From the NCBI GenBank assembly GCA_963810555.1, contig CAWENX010000019.1:87881-151880 (forward strand): 64,000 nt of DNA. Reading direction: 5' to 3'. The notes under the pieces are model-generated. The model saw nothing but the letters and a program-made list of their open reading frames with translations. It did no database searches and was not told the DNA's origin. This stretch comes from G963677325 sp963810555. Its GTDB lineage: Bacteria > Bacteroidota > Bacteroidia > Bacteroidales > Prolixibacteraceae. Position 1 is the stretch's first letter, and the number at the start of each line of letters is the position of its first letter. The translations under genes were made by a program, and so were the position numbers. Positions 9,150 through 18,798 of the stretch are shown here, one piece after another.

Positions 9150-10158
9150 TCATTTGGCTCTGAACCATTCCCCTGGAATCTTAAGGCTCCACACTTCACT
9201 GTTTATTTCATAGTCAGGTCCTGCTGCCCCTCCGGCCACCCATATTTTGTCCTTGAATACCATGGCCGAATGTTCATGGCGAGGTGACCAGATAATATCC
9301 GATTTCAGTTCCGCCCAATGTTTTCCGTCTTTTGTATACCAAACGTCTCCAAAGTTATGTTTTTCCTCAGACCATCCGCCGATCACCCACAACAGCCCGT
9401 GATAAATAACCGTTGAAAACCATAATCTTGGTTCCCATTCGGCAGATGCAGTTACCAGACTCCAGTTTTTCCCATCGTCCGAACACCAAACATCGTTGGT
9501 TGGGATGGCCTTAGGAGCCCGCTGGCCTCCACCCATGATCCATAATTTGTTTTTAAACACCACAGCCTGACCATGCGCTCTCTTCGTCCAGGGAGCATTA
9601 GCTGTTTCAAGTCTCCAATCCCTGCCATCTGCAGATGACCAGACATCGTTAAATAGTGTAGAGTCATTATTGTGGTAAAAATCCGAAGTTCCTCCAAGTA
9701 CCCACATTCTTCCTTTAAAAACGGCAAATCCCGGAGCCAGTCGTGGATTCCATCCGGCATTTGAGCGTAACGAGTAACCAATTCTTGCCATCAGTGGACG
9801 ACCAGACCTTATTGCTGCATTCTGAACCGGGAAGTTTCCTGCCTCCCATCATCCACATTTTGCTTTTAAATACCACAGCCACTGAAAGATCGCTTTGCAC
9901 CCAGGGCGCTGTTTCAATTGTACGGGTCCAGGCCTTCCCATCTTTTGACTTCCATACATCCAGCAGATTTGGAGTTTTTGGCGTATCCCATCCCCCTAAA
10001 ATCCACATTTGCTTTTTATAGACCAATTCTCCCTGTGAATCCCGGGCCGGCCAGTTTGCTTTTTGGGTTTCCTTAATCCAGTTGAGTCCACCATTCTGAG
10101 CAGATACTTCGATGACAATAAAGCTTAATATTGCAACAACGAATAAGTAAAGTCTCAT
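9150..10158 (-). pseudogene. Exported Kelch-type beta-propeller protein, frameshifted
   Basis: A single Kelch protein split into two frames. The first frame (10158 down to about 9768) carries a signal peptide ending VSAQ and the first two Kelch blades (WILGGWD, WMMGGRK). The second continues to 9150 with four more (WVLGGTS, WIMGGGQ, WVIGGWS, WVAGGAA), each with a VWxSxDGKxW-like strand. The repeat pattern WxLVTxSxAxWxPR shows that one extra C in the ACGCTCAAATG stretch near 9766 breaks the frame. The intact protein would be ~335 aa, a six-bladed propeller. It is the last gene of the leftward operon. Either truly broken or an assembly indel. Confidence 0.8.
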
Positions 10159-10193
10159 ATTTATTTTCTCAACCGGTTTATTTTTATAATCAT

Positions 10194-11694
10194 TTAACTG
10201 AAAATCCTGTCGTGCGAATGTTTTTCATCCCACTCGTTTGAAGGTGCAAAATAACTTTTATCCCTTGGATTCAAATGCTCCTTAATCGCCTCCTCATTCA
10301 ATTCAATTCCCAATCCGGGAGCGGAAACCGGTACATTGGCAAAACCTTTGGTGATCAATTGACGGCCATCAGTTGTTTTGACAAGACTCTCCCACCAGGT
10401 TACATCTACTGAATGATGTTCCAGTACCAGTACATTTTGAGTTGCTGCAGCACAATGGACACATGCCATAAATGAAATCGGCGTGCCGGCATTATGCATG
10501 GCCATTGCAATCCCATGCTCTTCTGCATAATCCCCGATCCTTTTTGTTTCCAGAAGTCCGCCCGAAGTGGCCAGGTCAGGATGGATAATATCAACAGCCT
10601 GGTTATCGATCAAAGGTTTAAAGTTTTTAAGAAGGTAAATATCTTCACCGGTAAGCACGGGCGTTTCCAAAGCATCACGAAGAGTTTTCCACTGATCTGT
10701 GAATTCCCATGAAACAATATCTTCCAACCATGCCAGCCTGTATTTTTCGAGCGCTCTGCCCAGTCTAATCCCGTTATTCAAATCGAAGTGACCATAATGG
10801 TCAGTAGATAAAGGAATTTCATATCCAACCAGGCTGCGGGTATGTTCAGCAATTTTTGCCAGTTCCTCCAGTCCTTTATCGGTGATTTGGATCTGAGTAA
10901 ATGGGTGTTGCGAATCCGCATAGGACATGTAATTGGATTGATCACCCCATTGTGCCAGATTTCCTTTGGAATCTTCCCAGAATTTAGAATTCACCAGGGT
11001 GCCGGGTATCCCTTTCAATTCACCAATTGACAGATCCATTTTCAGCCAGGTATATCCCTGTTCTTCTGTTCGGTACTTTATCCTTTTCAATTGTTCTTCA
11101 GGAGATCTTGACACAGGTGTATCTGCATAAAGCCTGACTTTATCGCGATACCTTCCGCCAAGAAGCTGCCAGGCCGGTACGCCATAAGCCTTACCGCACA
11201 AATCCCAAAGTGCCATTTCGACTCCGCATACACCTCCTGCCTGACGGGAGGGGACCTCCAAACTGCCTGATCTTTTTAAAAATCATCTCTATATTACAGG
11301 GATTCATTCCAAGAATACGGCTTTTAAGCATTAAAGCATATCTCACATCGGCGCCATCCCTTACCTCTCCCAGTCCATATATATCCTGGTTAGTGTCAAT
11401 CCGGATTATGGCTGTACCTCCGGAAACATTAGTTAATGCATAACGCAGGTCTGTTATTTTAAGATCAGAAGGACTTGATGCCCTGCCAACATTAGCCGTA
11501 GTTCTTGCAACAGTTTCTTCAATCGGCAATGACATCAATCCCCCGATTGAAATTCCGCCCACAAGTGTATTTCTGAGGAAATTTCTGCGATTGTTTGTTG
11601 TCTCAGGATTGTTGATTTCAGATCGGATAATCTCAGCCTCTCTTTTCTCTCTTAATCTGTTCTGCTCTTTAATCTTTTGTATAATATTTTTCAT
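10194..11694 (-). pseudogene. Exported enolase-superfamily (mandelate racemase-like) protein, frameshifted
   Basis: Paralogue of the intact protein at 29678-31219. The first frame (ATG 11694) holds a Tat-type leader (NNRRNFLRNTLVGG) and the N-terminal capping domain to IRQFGG. The second frame continues from RQAGGVCGVEMALWD to the end through the metal-ligand segments AWLEDIV and TGEDIYLL and the late MHNAGTP. Removing one C from the GGG/CCC run at 11246-11248 restores a continuous protein whose local length matches the paralogue (QFGGPLRQAGG versus QFGGNGRQGGG). Fifth of six genes in the leftward operon. Confidence 0.85.
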
Positions 11695-11766
11695 GGTATA
11701 AATGAAGTTTCTAAGTTTCAAAAAAGCTGTAGGATGCAGCCTATTAGACTTTTAGGTAATCACTAA

Positions 11767-11853
11767 TAAATTTAGCCCAGCATATCATCACATCAGCACT
11801 ACTTGTCCCGATCCTTCAGGATCGGCACATCAGCACATCAGCATTCATCAGCA
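11767..11853. repeat. CATCAGCA repeat array enclosing a GATCC hairpin
   Basis: Several degenerate CATCAGCA units surround the hairpin CCGATCCT-TC-AGGATCGG (11808-11825). The same minisatellite word recurs near 55200, 62070 and 63735. It lies between the enolase-superfamily and RraA-like genes and might attenuate or terminate transcription there. Confidence 0.6.
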
Positions 11854-11854
11854 C

Positions 11855-12802
11855 CTAATAATTGCGTTCTTTCAAATAATTATCCAGTTCCTGCCTGGTC
11901 ATGGGTAATTTTCCGGGATAATTGCTTAGCCAGTTCAGGAAATCTTTTTTAATCGGCTCTGACCATTGACTGTCTATTTCTCCGGGTTTATATTTTCCTT
12001 CACGCAGACGCTGATGACCAAACTCATCCCGCAAGGCAGTGACTTCAGATGTAATGACCACCTCTTTGGCCAAATATGCCGGAATAAATATTACGCCGTA
12101 TTTTTTAGCCAGCACCACATCACCGGGCAATACTGTTGCCCGGCCTATCCTGATCGGAGCATTGATAGAGGTCAACATCATCTGGTCAATATAGGAAGGA
12201 TCCTCACCTTTGATCCATCCGTTAAATCCTTTGATTTCACTTATTCCTTCCTGATCACGGACACTTCCGTAAAATATAACCCCTCTTTCTGATTTGGCGT
12301 AAATCGAATTGGCAAGGTTATCACCGATAAGAGTACCTCCCTCTATTTTGCCGTATCCGTCTGCAACATATACATCTCCTTCAGCCAGAACATCGATAGG
12401 CCATGAATTTGTACCTCCTTTTGATGATCGGTTCTCAGAAATTCCCTGATCTTTAATTTGCTTCTGATAATCCGGGCGAAGTGGCATATATTGTGCAGTA
12501 ACAACCCGGCCAGTCATAGCACTGTCAGGATTAATAATCATCCAGTTACCCTCAAATTGATTCTGGAAACCTTTATTCCGAAGCACGCTCCAGGCTTCTT
12601 CGATAGAAATATTCTTAAGCCTTTCCAGAATATTATCAGGCACTTTCGGTCTACCGTCAGGGAAACGTTCGCCTTTCCAGCTGGAAGTCAAGGCTTTTAT
12701 ATACTCAGGTGAAGATCCGACTCTTTGAGCGTAGAGCAAAGGGCCAAAGGCAAAGGACAATAGACAAAGGGCAAAGGCAAAAAGTAATATCTTTTTTTTC
12801 AT
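11855..12802 (-). CDS. Exported RraA-like protein (HMG/CHA aldolase fold)
   Basis: 315-aa member of the RraA/demethylmenaquinone-methyltransferase-like fold, which includes class II HMG/CHA-type aldolases. The core signature is GDVYVADGYGKIEGGTLIG, then ANSIYAKSERGVIFYGSVRD, matching the GxLxAxxAxxxGxxGxVxDGxxRD pattern with substitutions. An N-terminal Sec signal peptide (LLFAFALCLLSFAFGP) indicates export, unusual for the family. That leader is encoded inside a copy of a dispersed CTTTG repeat (see findings). The C-terminal ~70 residues extend past the usual domain. Gaps of 30 and 160 nt to its neighbours fit an operon. Confidence 0.8.
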   Translation of the reverse strand: MKKKILLFAFALCLLSFAFGPLLYAQRVGSSPEYIKALTSSWKGERFPDGRPKVPDNILERLKNISIEEAWSVLRNKGFQNQFEGNWMIINPDSAMTGRVVTAQYMPLRPDYQKQIKDQGISENRSSKGGTNSWPIDVLAEGDVYVADGYGKIEGGTLIGDNLANSIYAKSERGVIFYGSVRDQEGISEIKGFNGWIKGEDPSYIDQMMLTSINAPIRIGRATVLPGDVVLAKKYGVIFIPAYLAKEVVITSEVTALRDEFGHQRLREGKYKPGEIDSQWSEPIKKDFLNWLSNYPGKLPMTRQELDNYLKERNY

Positions 12803-12832
12803 CTGTTTAGTGTATAGATTAATTCAAAAATA

Positions 12833-13297
12833 CTAAATGTAAGCAATACAATCCATCTCGACCAGGGAATCATTCGGAACTCCTCCTTTGGCTACGGCAA
12901 CAGTAGTACGGACAGGAGGATTCTTTCCGAACCTGCCTTTGTATACTTCGTTCATGGCTTTGTAATCGGCGATATCATTCAGGTAAACATTTACCTTCAA
13001 CACTTTATCCATCGAAGATCCCGCATTTTTAAGTTCTTTCTCAAGCTCCTGCAGCACAATTTCAGTATGCGCCTTAATCTCAAAAGGAGCCACATGAGCC
13101 CCCTTCCCGGAAATGAATACAAGATTGACAAAACGGGTAAAACCTGAATATAGGGGTACATCATCCACGGAGGTCACATTTCCGTTTACCCTTCCTTCTG
13201 AAGTATTTGTTTCGCTACCTGAGGCAATGCCTGCTCCCGTTATACCAATCAATGAAGCAAACAGTCCTTTCAATAAAGTTCTTCTTTGTGTTTTCAT
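12833..13297 (-). CDS. Exported RidA-family (YjgF/YER057c/UK114) protein
   Basis: 154-aa protein whose last ~120 residues form a RidA fold. RidA proteins hydrolyse reactive 2-aminoacrylate-type enamines or imines released by PLP enzymes. The active-site arginine is in PPVRTTVAV, followed by LVEMDCIAYI. The leader QRRTLLKGLFASLIG is Tat-like, so it probably acts in the periplasm. Its place beside an exported PLP enzyme supports enamine/imine clean-up for that enzyme (inference). Confidence 0.87.
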   Translation of the reverse strand: MKTQRRTLLKGLFASLIGITGAGIASGSETNTSEGRVNGNVTSVDDVPLYSGFTRFVNLVFISGKGAHVAPFEIKAHTEIVLQELEKELKNAGSSMDKVLKVNVYLNDIADYKAMNEVYKGRFGKNPPVRTTVAVAKGGVPNDSLVEMDCIAYI

Positions 13298-13357
13298 TTC
13301 AGTTAGTTAAAGTTTAAATAAAACAATATTAATGCTGGCGTATTAAAGGGCGAAGTT

Positions 13358-14626
13358 TTATCTGCCCTTAAGAAATATAGGATCTGCAATTCCGTTAAGA
13401 TCATACACAATCCTTCCTCCCTTTATTGTCATTTCACATTCGAATTTTTTATCTGTTTCAACCTTATAACCTGTCAGATCAAACAATCCGAATTTACCTT
13501 TTCTTATGCCAAGTATTGCTACATCCGCAGGTGAGCCGACCGACAGGTTCCCAAGCTCAGGGCGGTGGATAATCTGTGCCGGAGTCCAGCTGCTTGCCTT
13601 TATTACACTTTGCATATCCATGCCAATGGCCATAAGTTTTGTCATACACAAAAGCATATCTTTCATTGCAGCATTCATACTTCCGATATGAAGATCGGTG
13701 CTGATTGTTGTGGGATAGAATCCGCTTTTAAGTGCCGGTATAGCCTGGGACCATGCAAAACTCGAACCGCCGTATCCAAGGTCAAAATTGATACCTCTTT
13801 TCCGGGCTTCCCAAACAAACGGCCTGACCTGTTTTGTTTCAGGATCGACAATACTTTCCCTTGTACCTGCCGGTATGAGCGAACCCAGTTGGGCAAAACA
13901 ATGAGTAAATATGTCGCCCGGACGAATATGTTTCATGAATAATTCTTCAATCGAAAGCGGTGGTTTGCTTACACCGAAATCCACCATCAGAGGAATATTT
14001 GCCAATTTTGCAGCCTCTTCTGCCCTGTCGGTCGGAGTCCAGCTTGGGCCTTCAAAATGGGCAAGCTTTATCCCCACAATATAGGCGGCATTTTCTTTGG
14101 CGAATTCCGCAGTCTTCTGTGGATTCATGTCTTCGAGATTCTGTTCATAAGGATTTCCCCTCATACCTTCACCAACAATATTGAGAAAAGCCAGTACACG
14201 TGTTTGCGATCTGTCGATTGTCTGTTTTTTGAAAATCGGGAATGACTTCCATCCCGAACAACCGGCATCGACAACTGTTGTGACACCTACACGGAAAGTA
14301 AATCCATCCGGCATAACGGAATTCGGGCCATCAGAATATTGACGATCGAGCTGGGTTCCCTGGAAAACATGAACATGCATATCGATCAGTCCCGGCGTTA
14401 CATACAGACCCCTGGCATCAACAACCTGTCTCCCTTCTTTCCCGTCAATGTTTTTTTCTATCGCGGCTATTTTACCATTGTTTACGGCAATATCCATTAC
14501 CTCATCGATATTATTCTTAGGATCAATTACATGACCTCCTTTGATGACTATCCTGTACTGCTGAGCCATTGCCATACCCGTTATCAGTGATATAATCAGA
14601 AAAATAAATAAAGTTTTACTTCTCAC
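13358..14626 (-). CDS. Exported amidohydrolase/deacetylase-family metallohydrolase
   Basis: 422-aa TIM-barrel amidohydrolase with a Sec leader ending GMAMAQ. Metal-site segments: PGLIDMHVHVFQG (HxH), a VGIKL lysine likely to be carboxylated, FTHCFAQ, and TTISTDLHIG (Asp). The terminal beta-sandwich resumes at GSPADVAIL. It resembles the dihydroorotase-like amidohydrolase/deacetylase group often found next to SelA-like PLP enzymes. It starts with GTG at 14626. Likely hydrolyses an N-acyl or cyclic amide substrate outside the cytoplasm. Confidence 0.87.
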   Translation of the reverse strand: MRSKTLFIFLIISLITGMAMAQQYRIVIKGGHVIDPKNNIDEVMDIAVNNGKIAAIEKNIDGKEGRQVVDARGLYVTPGLIDMHVHVFQGTQLDRQYSDGPNSVMPDGFTFRVGVTTVVDAGCSGWKSFPIFKKQTIDRSQTRVLAFLNIVGEGMRGNPYEQNLEDMNPQKTAEFAKENAAYIVGIKLAHFEGPSWTPTDRAEEAAKLANIPLMVDFGVSKPPLSIEELFMKHIRPGDIFTHCFAQLGSLIPAGTRESIVDPETKQVRPFVWEARKRGINFDLGYGGSSFAWSQAIPALKSGFYPTTISTDLHIGSMNAAMKDMLLCMTKLMAIGMDMQSVIKASSWTPAQIIHRPELGNLSVGSPADVAILGIRKGKFGLFDLTGYKVETDKKFECEMTIKGGRIVYDLNGIADPIFLKGR

Positions 14627-14711
14627 GTATTTTAAATTTTAAAGTTCAGTTTATAACTCTGAATATTTGATTGTTTGTATTAAAATTATCCCTGTAAGTT
14701 AACAGAATAAA

Positions 14712-15938
14712 TTAAGTCAGACTTGCTTTGGTGAATTCCTCTCTCAATCGTCGTGCAACTATCTTTTCCTGACCAGGTTTCAGATTCCACGATGTTATAA
14801 CGATGCTTGTCCCCTTTCCCTCCATCACCTCAATGGAAGGATCTCCCTTGCGGAGTCTTTCCTGGAATTCATTACGCGATAACTTGATTTTATTTGTATC
14901 CCATGAAATGGTGAGTGTAGGTGTACGGTTAGCTACCGGAGGAACTGTAACACTCGTTTTTACCCCGTCAGCCTGTTTGGCAGCATTCTCCATGACTGAA
15001 ATCCGATCTTCCCATATCTTCCACTGCCTGACGTGATCCTGATTGATAAAGCGTTCAAGAGCCACATACATCCCCAGAATTTCTTCCTTGTTAACTTTCA
15101 TTCCACGGCCAATATTGCCTCCGCGAGGTGGAGCATTCAATCTTGCAGCCGCTATCAGATCCCTTCTCCCCATAAGGATTCCCGCACTTTGAGGACCGCG
15201 CAAACCCTTCCCGCCTGAAATACAGACAAGATCAAATCCCATGTCATTAAATTTCCACAGATTTTCTACTGGTGTGGCGTCCGCAGCCATATCAATCATT
15301 GTGGGAATACTGAATTTTTTTCCCAATGCCACCCATTCCCTATCCTGGATCTTTCCATCAGGACCGGCATAATTTAAAAACCACATCATGGCAGTCTTTT
15401 CATTGATGGCTTTTTCAACATCATCAGCAGTATCCACTTCAACAATTTTCACGCCTGTCGTTTTAAGAGCATGCACATATCCCTCATTATGGTTCTTTTG
15501 CACAAGAATTTCTGATTTCAATCCCTCCAGATTAGGTAACTGTGCAGCCTTTTTTGGATCATTTCCTGTCAACACGCCGGCCATACCCAATACGAGGGCG
15601 GACCAGCATCCGGCCGTGACTGTAGCCGCTTCAGCATGACATAATCGGGCAATTTGTTCTCCAACCTTATCCTGGACTTCATCAATCATCGCAAATTCAG
15701 CGGCAGTGGATCTGATGGCATCCAATACCTCTTCCTTCATCAGGCAGCCTGACATAATAGTATATGTTCCTGCAGCATTAATGAAAGTGCGGATTCCAAG
15801 TTCCTTAAAGAGATTTCTCTTCCCTCCCCGCGGTTTGGAAGGAAAGGCCTCTGTCGCCTCAACAGGCAGTATGCTTCCTGCAATTGTACCCGCTACCGGC
15901 CAGATGGCTAAATTTTTAATTGCGTCCCTTCGTTTCAT
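14712..15938 (-). CDS. Exported SelA/DgaE-like PLP-dependent enzyme
   Basis: 408-aa fold-type I PLP enzyme related to selenocysteine synthase and D-glucosaminate-6-phosphate ammonia-lyase. The cofactor lysine lies in VCISGGKGLRGPQSAG. Upstream features are the IRTFINAAGTYT opening and an MIDMAAD segment. The leader MKRRDAIKNLAIWPVAG is Tat-like, which would let a PLP-loaded enzyme be exported folded. First gene of the leftward operon, 85 nt from the amidohydrolase. The pairing with RidA and an amidohydrolase suggests beta-elimination of an amino-sugar acid; the substrate is unknown. Confidence 0.85.
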   Translation of the reverse strand: MKRRDAIKNLAIWPVAGTIAGSILPVEATEAFPSKPRGGKRNLFKELGIRTFINAAGTYTIMSGCLMKEEVLDAIRSTAAEFAMIDEVQDKVGEQIARLCHAEAATVTAGCWSALVLGMAGVLTGNDPKKAAQLPNLEGLKSEILVQKNHNEGYVHALKTTGVKIVEVDTADDVEKAINEKTAMMWFLNYAGPDGKIQDREWVALGKKFSIPTMIDMAADATPVENLWKFNDMGFDLVCISGGKGLRGPQSAGILMGRRDLIAAARLNAPPRGGNIGRGMKVNKEEILGMYVALERFINQDHVRQWKIWEDRISVMENAAKQADGVKTSVTVPPVANRTPTLTISWDTNKIKLSRNEFQERLRKGDPSIEVMEGKGTSIVITSWNLKPGQEKIVARRLREEFTKASLT

Positions 15939-16409
15939 ATTGATTATTTAATATTATGATCAAAATAACTTCATTTGTTTATTTATCTGAAGATTAAAAT
16001 TGATATGGGAAAAGTTGTTTGATAATAATGGGTTAAAAATCATTTGCAAGAATTAATAAGGTAAAAATACCTTTAAAAAATAGAAAACTTTACTACAAGA
16101 CTGAAAAAATAAAATAAATCGCATATAAATATTGACCGGTTAAATTCAGCTTATCATAAAACAAATTCAAAAGGCTTCTCGTCTACTTTATAATTTTGAT
16201 TAGTTTGGGAAAATAATTTTATATTAAGATATTAAAAAAATAAAATAAAATAATACATTTACAAATAATTGTATTTGGATTTTGAAGAAAATTAAATGGA
16301 TATTATATACAAACTCTAATTAGCTAAAAGTAAGCAAACTATCAAATTTAATAGTATTTTGAGCGAAATCAAAAACTGCTCAATGAAAATCTATATTTAT
16401 CATTGAAAA
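15939..16409. other. AT-rich spacer upstream of the catabolic operon and the peptide relic
   Basis: About 470 nt, extremely AT-rich, holding the divergent start of the leftward operon. Reading frames just left of 16410 look like a decayed N-terminus of the short peptide gene (for example ENLYLSLKN against KELYYAPN of the intact copy). No RNA gene or hairpin seen. Confidence 0.45.
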
Positions 16410-16490
16410 ATGGAGATTTTTGAAGTTAAAGTTGAGAAGATATTTATTGAAACTTGTGTAAGCCATGGAGGAAGAGGTGCCGGTAATTAG
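16410..16490 (+). pseudogene. Relic of the short Gly-tailed peptide gene
   Basis: A 26-codon ORF reading MEIFEVKVEK then a Gly-rich end (SHGGRGAGN). It matches the second half of the intact 57-aa peptide at 18799 (VEILELKVEKGFA...NGGSG). The N-terminal half is out of frame and the terminal Trp tail is lost. It lies 106 nt before a fimbrillin-like gene, as does its intact paralogue (72 nt). Confidence 0.5.
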
Positions 16491-16596
16491 GGTGAAGAAC
16501 ATTATGACAGTAAATCATATTTCTTTCCTGACATTTTTTCATTAGATTAATTTAATATAGGATATTTTATTCACATATAAACATATAATAACTACT

Positions 16597-17526
16597 ATGA
16601 AAAAAATAATCTTTACAATTTCAATTTTTCTTTCATTGGTAACCATATCTTGTAAGAAAGAGAAAATCAGTAACAATGTTGATGCTGTTAAAGTGGTTGC
16701 ACAGCTTACAGCGGATGAAACTCTTAAAACAGCATTTATTAATCCATCTGTTAACTGGCTTGCCGGAACAGATCAGATAGGCGTCTTCAGCGACAGAGCA
16801 TATACAACTGCTCCGGGAAATTATGCTGTCAATGTGCCTTATACTGCCCAGACGACTTCACCAATTTCTGTATTTACAAGTGAAATACCTGTATATTGGG
16901 ATGGATCTGCAAATGCTCATAATTTTTATGCTTATTACCCTTTTTCATCAGAGGATACGGATTTAAAAGCAATTCCTGTAAGTCTCCCTTATATTCAGGC
17001 TCAGATTGGTAAATCCACAGCTCAAATTGGAGCTCTCGACTTTGAAGTCGCAACACCTTTGACTTTAAATCCCATACCAGGCAACAATCCGCCGGCGGAC
17101 TTTAGTTTTAATCATTTGTTTACAATCTTAAAATTTAATATTACCTGTTCCTCACTTTCCTCTAATGTTTTGACTTCAATTACTCTTAACAAAAGTGCTA
17201 ATCCGCCAATGTCATTGCCTAACGGATCCAGCATCGATATAACCCAGGCCACACCTTCAGCAGGAGTGCCTTACACATTCTCAGTTGCCGGAGGTGGTGA
17301 ACCACTAACAATGATTTTATACACAAACCTCCCTATTTCCACATCCGTTTCATCAGCTTATTTAATGATTCTTCCTCACGATTCAACCGGGGATACATTC
17401 AGCATTGACTTTCTTTCCTCGTCAGGCAAACATTATGTTGCTTATAAGTCCGGAATTAATTTTGAAAGAGGCAAAGTTTATACTATAACAACAGATATTC
17501 CAGTTGGAGGAGCCAATGGGTGGTAA
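16597..17526 (+). CDS. Fimbrillin-like lipoprotein (Mfa_like_1 type)
   Basis: 309-aa secreted lipoprotein: the leader ends VTISCKKEK, with the lipobox Cys at 19. It resembles the fimbrillin-like proteins that build surface fimbriae or minor-pilin tips in Bacteroidota. Recognisable segments are KTAFINPSVNWLAGTDQIGV, HNFYAYYPF and FSFNHLFTILKFNI, then INFERGKVYTITTDIP near the C-terminus. The protein ends GGANGW, a Gly-rich Trp-terminated tail resembling that of the nearby short peptide. Intact, unlike its tandem paralogue at 19045. Confidence 0.8.
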   Translation: MKKIIFTISIFLSLVTISCKKEKISNNVDAVKVVAQLTADETLKTAFINPSVNWLAGTDQIGVFSDRAYTTAPGNYAVNVPYTAQTTSPISVFTSEIPVYWDGSANAHNFYAYYPFSSEDTDLKAIPVSLPYIQAQIGKSTAQIGALDFEVATPLTLNPIPGNNPPADFSFNHLFTILKFNITCSSLSSNVLTSITLNKSANPPMSLPNGSSIDITQATPSAGVPYTFSVAGGGEPLTMILYTNLPISTSVSSAYLMILPHDSTGDTFSIDFLSSSGKHYVAYKSGINFERGKVYTITTDIPVGGANGW

Positions 17527-18798
17527 GACAGAATATCAAAATATAATTGTTTTCTTTTTAACGTATTGTGCGGTTAAAAACAGAATTATAAAGTTGAAAT
17601 CCCGTAAAGAAAGGTTATACATGGTCCTGTTAAACATAATTGGCTATGTCAGTTTTAGATTCGGCTGTTAATATACGTTTATAAATCTTGTCTTCGAGTC
17701 CTATATTATGATTACAATAGCCCCTTAGGCAAAAGCGGACTTAAAGCGAACCAATCACGGAGCAAAACCGGAGCGGGGATTTTGAAGATATTGTTAAATG
17801 CATTTTTAGAATATTTTCTTTTTTAGTCCAGGTCTATTCTGAGAGGAAAACATAATGTTGGCACACCATCGGATTTCGAAACTTCGGGATTCAAATAAAG
17901 TTGAAGATAAATCGGACGGAAATGTCCTTTTATTGGAGAGAACTATTTAATTACAAATGACCGATCTTATTCACAACCGTACAACACGTTTCTTTTTAAA
18001 TAAATACTAATGCGTTAGAGGGTTGAAAAGACAATAGAAAATCAGAAAATTCGCTGAAAATAAGGGGATATCTGATATTCATGCTCATCTTCTGATTCCG
18101 GCCTCTCACTTAAATGAATTGAACCGCATAATTATTATACGCCCTCCGGCGTATTAATCCTGAATAGACAGGATATAAAAACTAATCCCCCACATTTCCG
18201 GAATTATTGTCCGTATTTGGGTATATTTTGCGTTATATTTACTGTACACTGTTTATACATTTACTGTACATTGACTGTACAATTTTAGTATAGTCAGTGT
18301 ACAGACAATGTACAGACAACCCTGCTTTGGTACTGTTTTGAGAGGGGGATTGGTGGAGGGAATTTGAGTCAAATTAAGATTGAATGCTTCAACGCATTAA
18401 ATGGCTTTGAATCATTTCAGGCAAATGATAATTGCGTGAATTCTGCTGTAGTATATTATTTCAAAGAAGATAAACGAATTAATTATCGGAAATATGGTCC
18501 AGTTAATTAACCTAATCGCCTGACATTGTTATCAAGTATTGATTTACTATATCATAAGTGGTAATTTTTTTGAGGAATATAACTATAAATCTTTTAGTTA
18601 CGGGGATATAAGTTTAAAGTGATGCTTCTCAAATAAAGTTAAATAATGTTAAAATTAGACTTGAACTCTTAATAAATGGAAATATTTAATAGCTTTGAAC
18701 TTTACTAATTAAGTCTATTGACGGGTTCCGAGTTGAATGGAACCAAATAGTTATTGCGAGCAAATTTATTTTTATAACATTCACTGATTAACTAAATT
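17527..18798. other. 1.27-kb gene-free spacer
   Basis: No ORF with family resemblance on either strand. It contains a perfect 7-bp hairpin ATACGCC-CTCC-GGCGTAT at 18137-18154 and a TGTACA-rich inverted repeat at 18264-18315. It separates the two peptide-fimbrillin units and may be scar sequence from their duplication. Confidence 0.5.
18264..18315. repeat. TGTACA-rich imperfect inverted repeat
   Basis: The left arm CTGTACATTGACTGTACA (18264-18281) pairs with TGTACAGACAATGTACAG (18298-18315) at 17 of 18 positions across a 16-nt spacer. Additional TGTACA words precede it near 18241. It could be a regulator-binding cluster or a dispersed palindromic repeat. Confidence 0.7.

Noticed and set aside
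17690..17712. TTCGAGTCC resembling a tRNA T-loop
   Set aside because: The flanking five bases do not pair and no anticodon arm or acceptor stem could be built.
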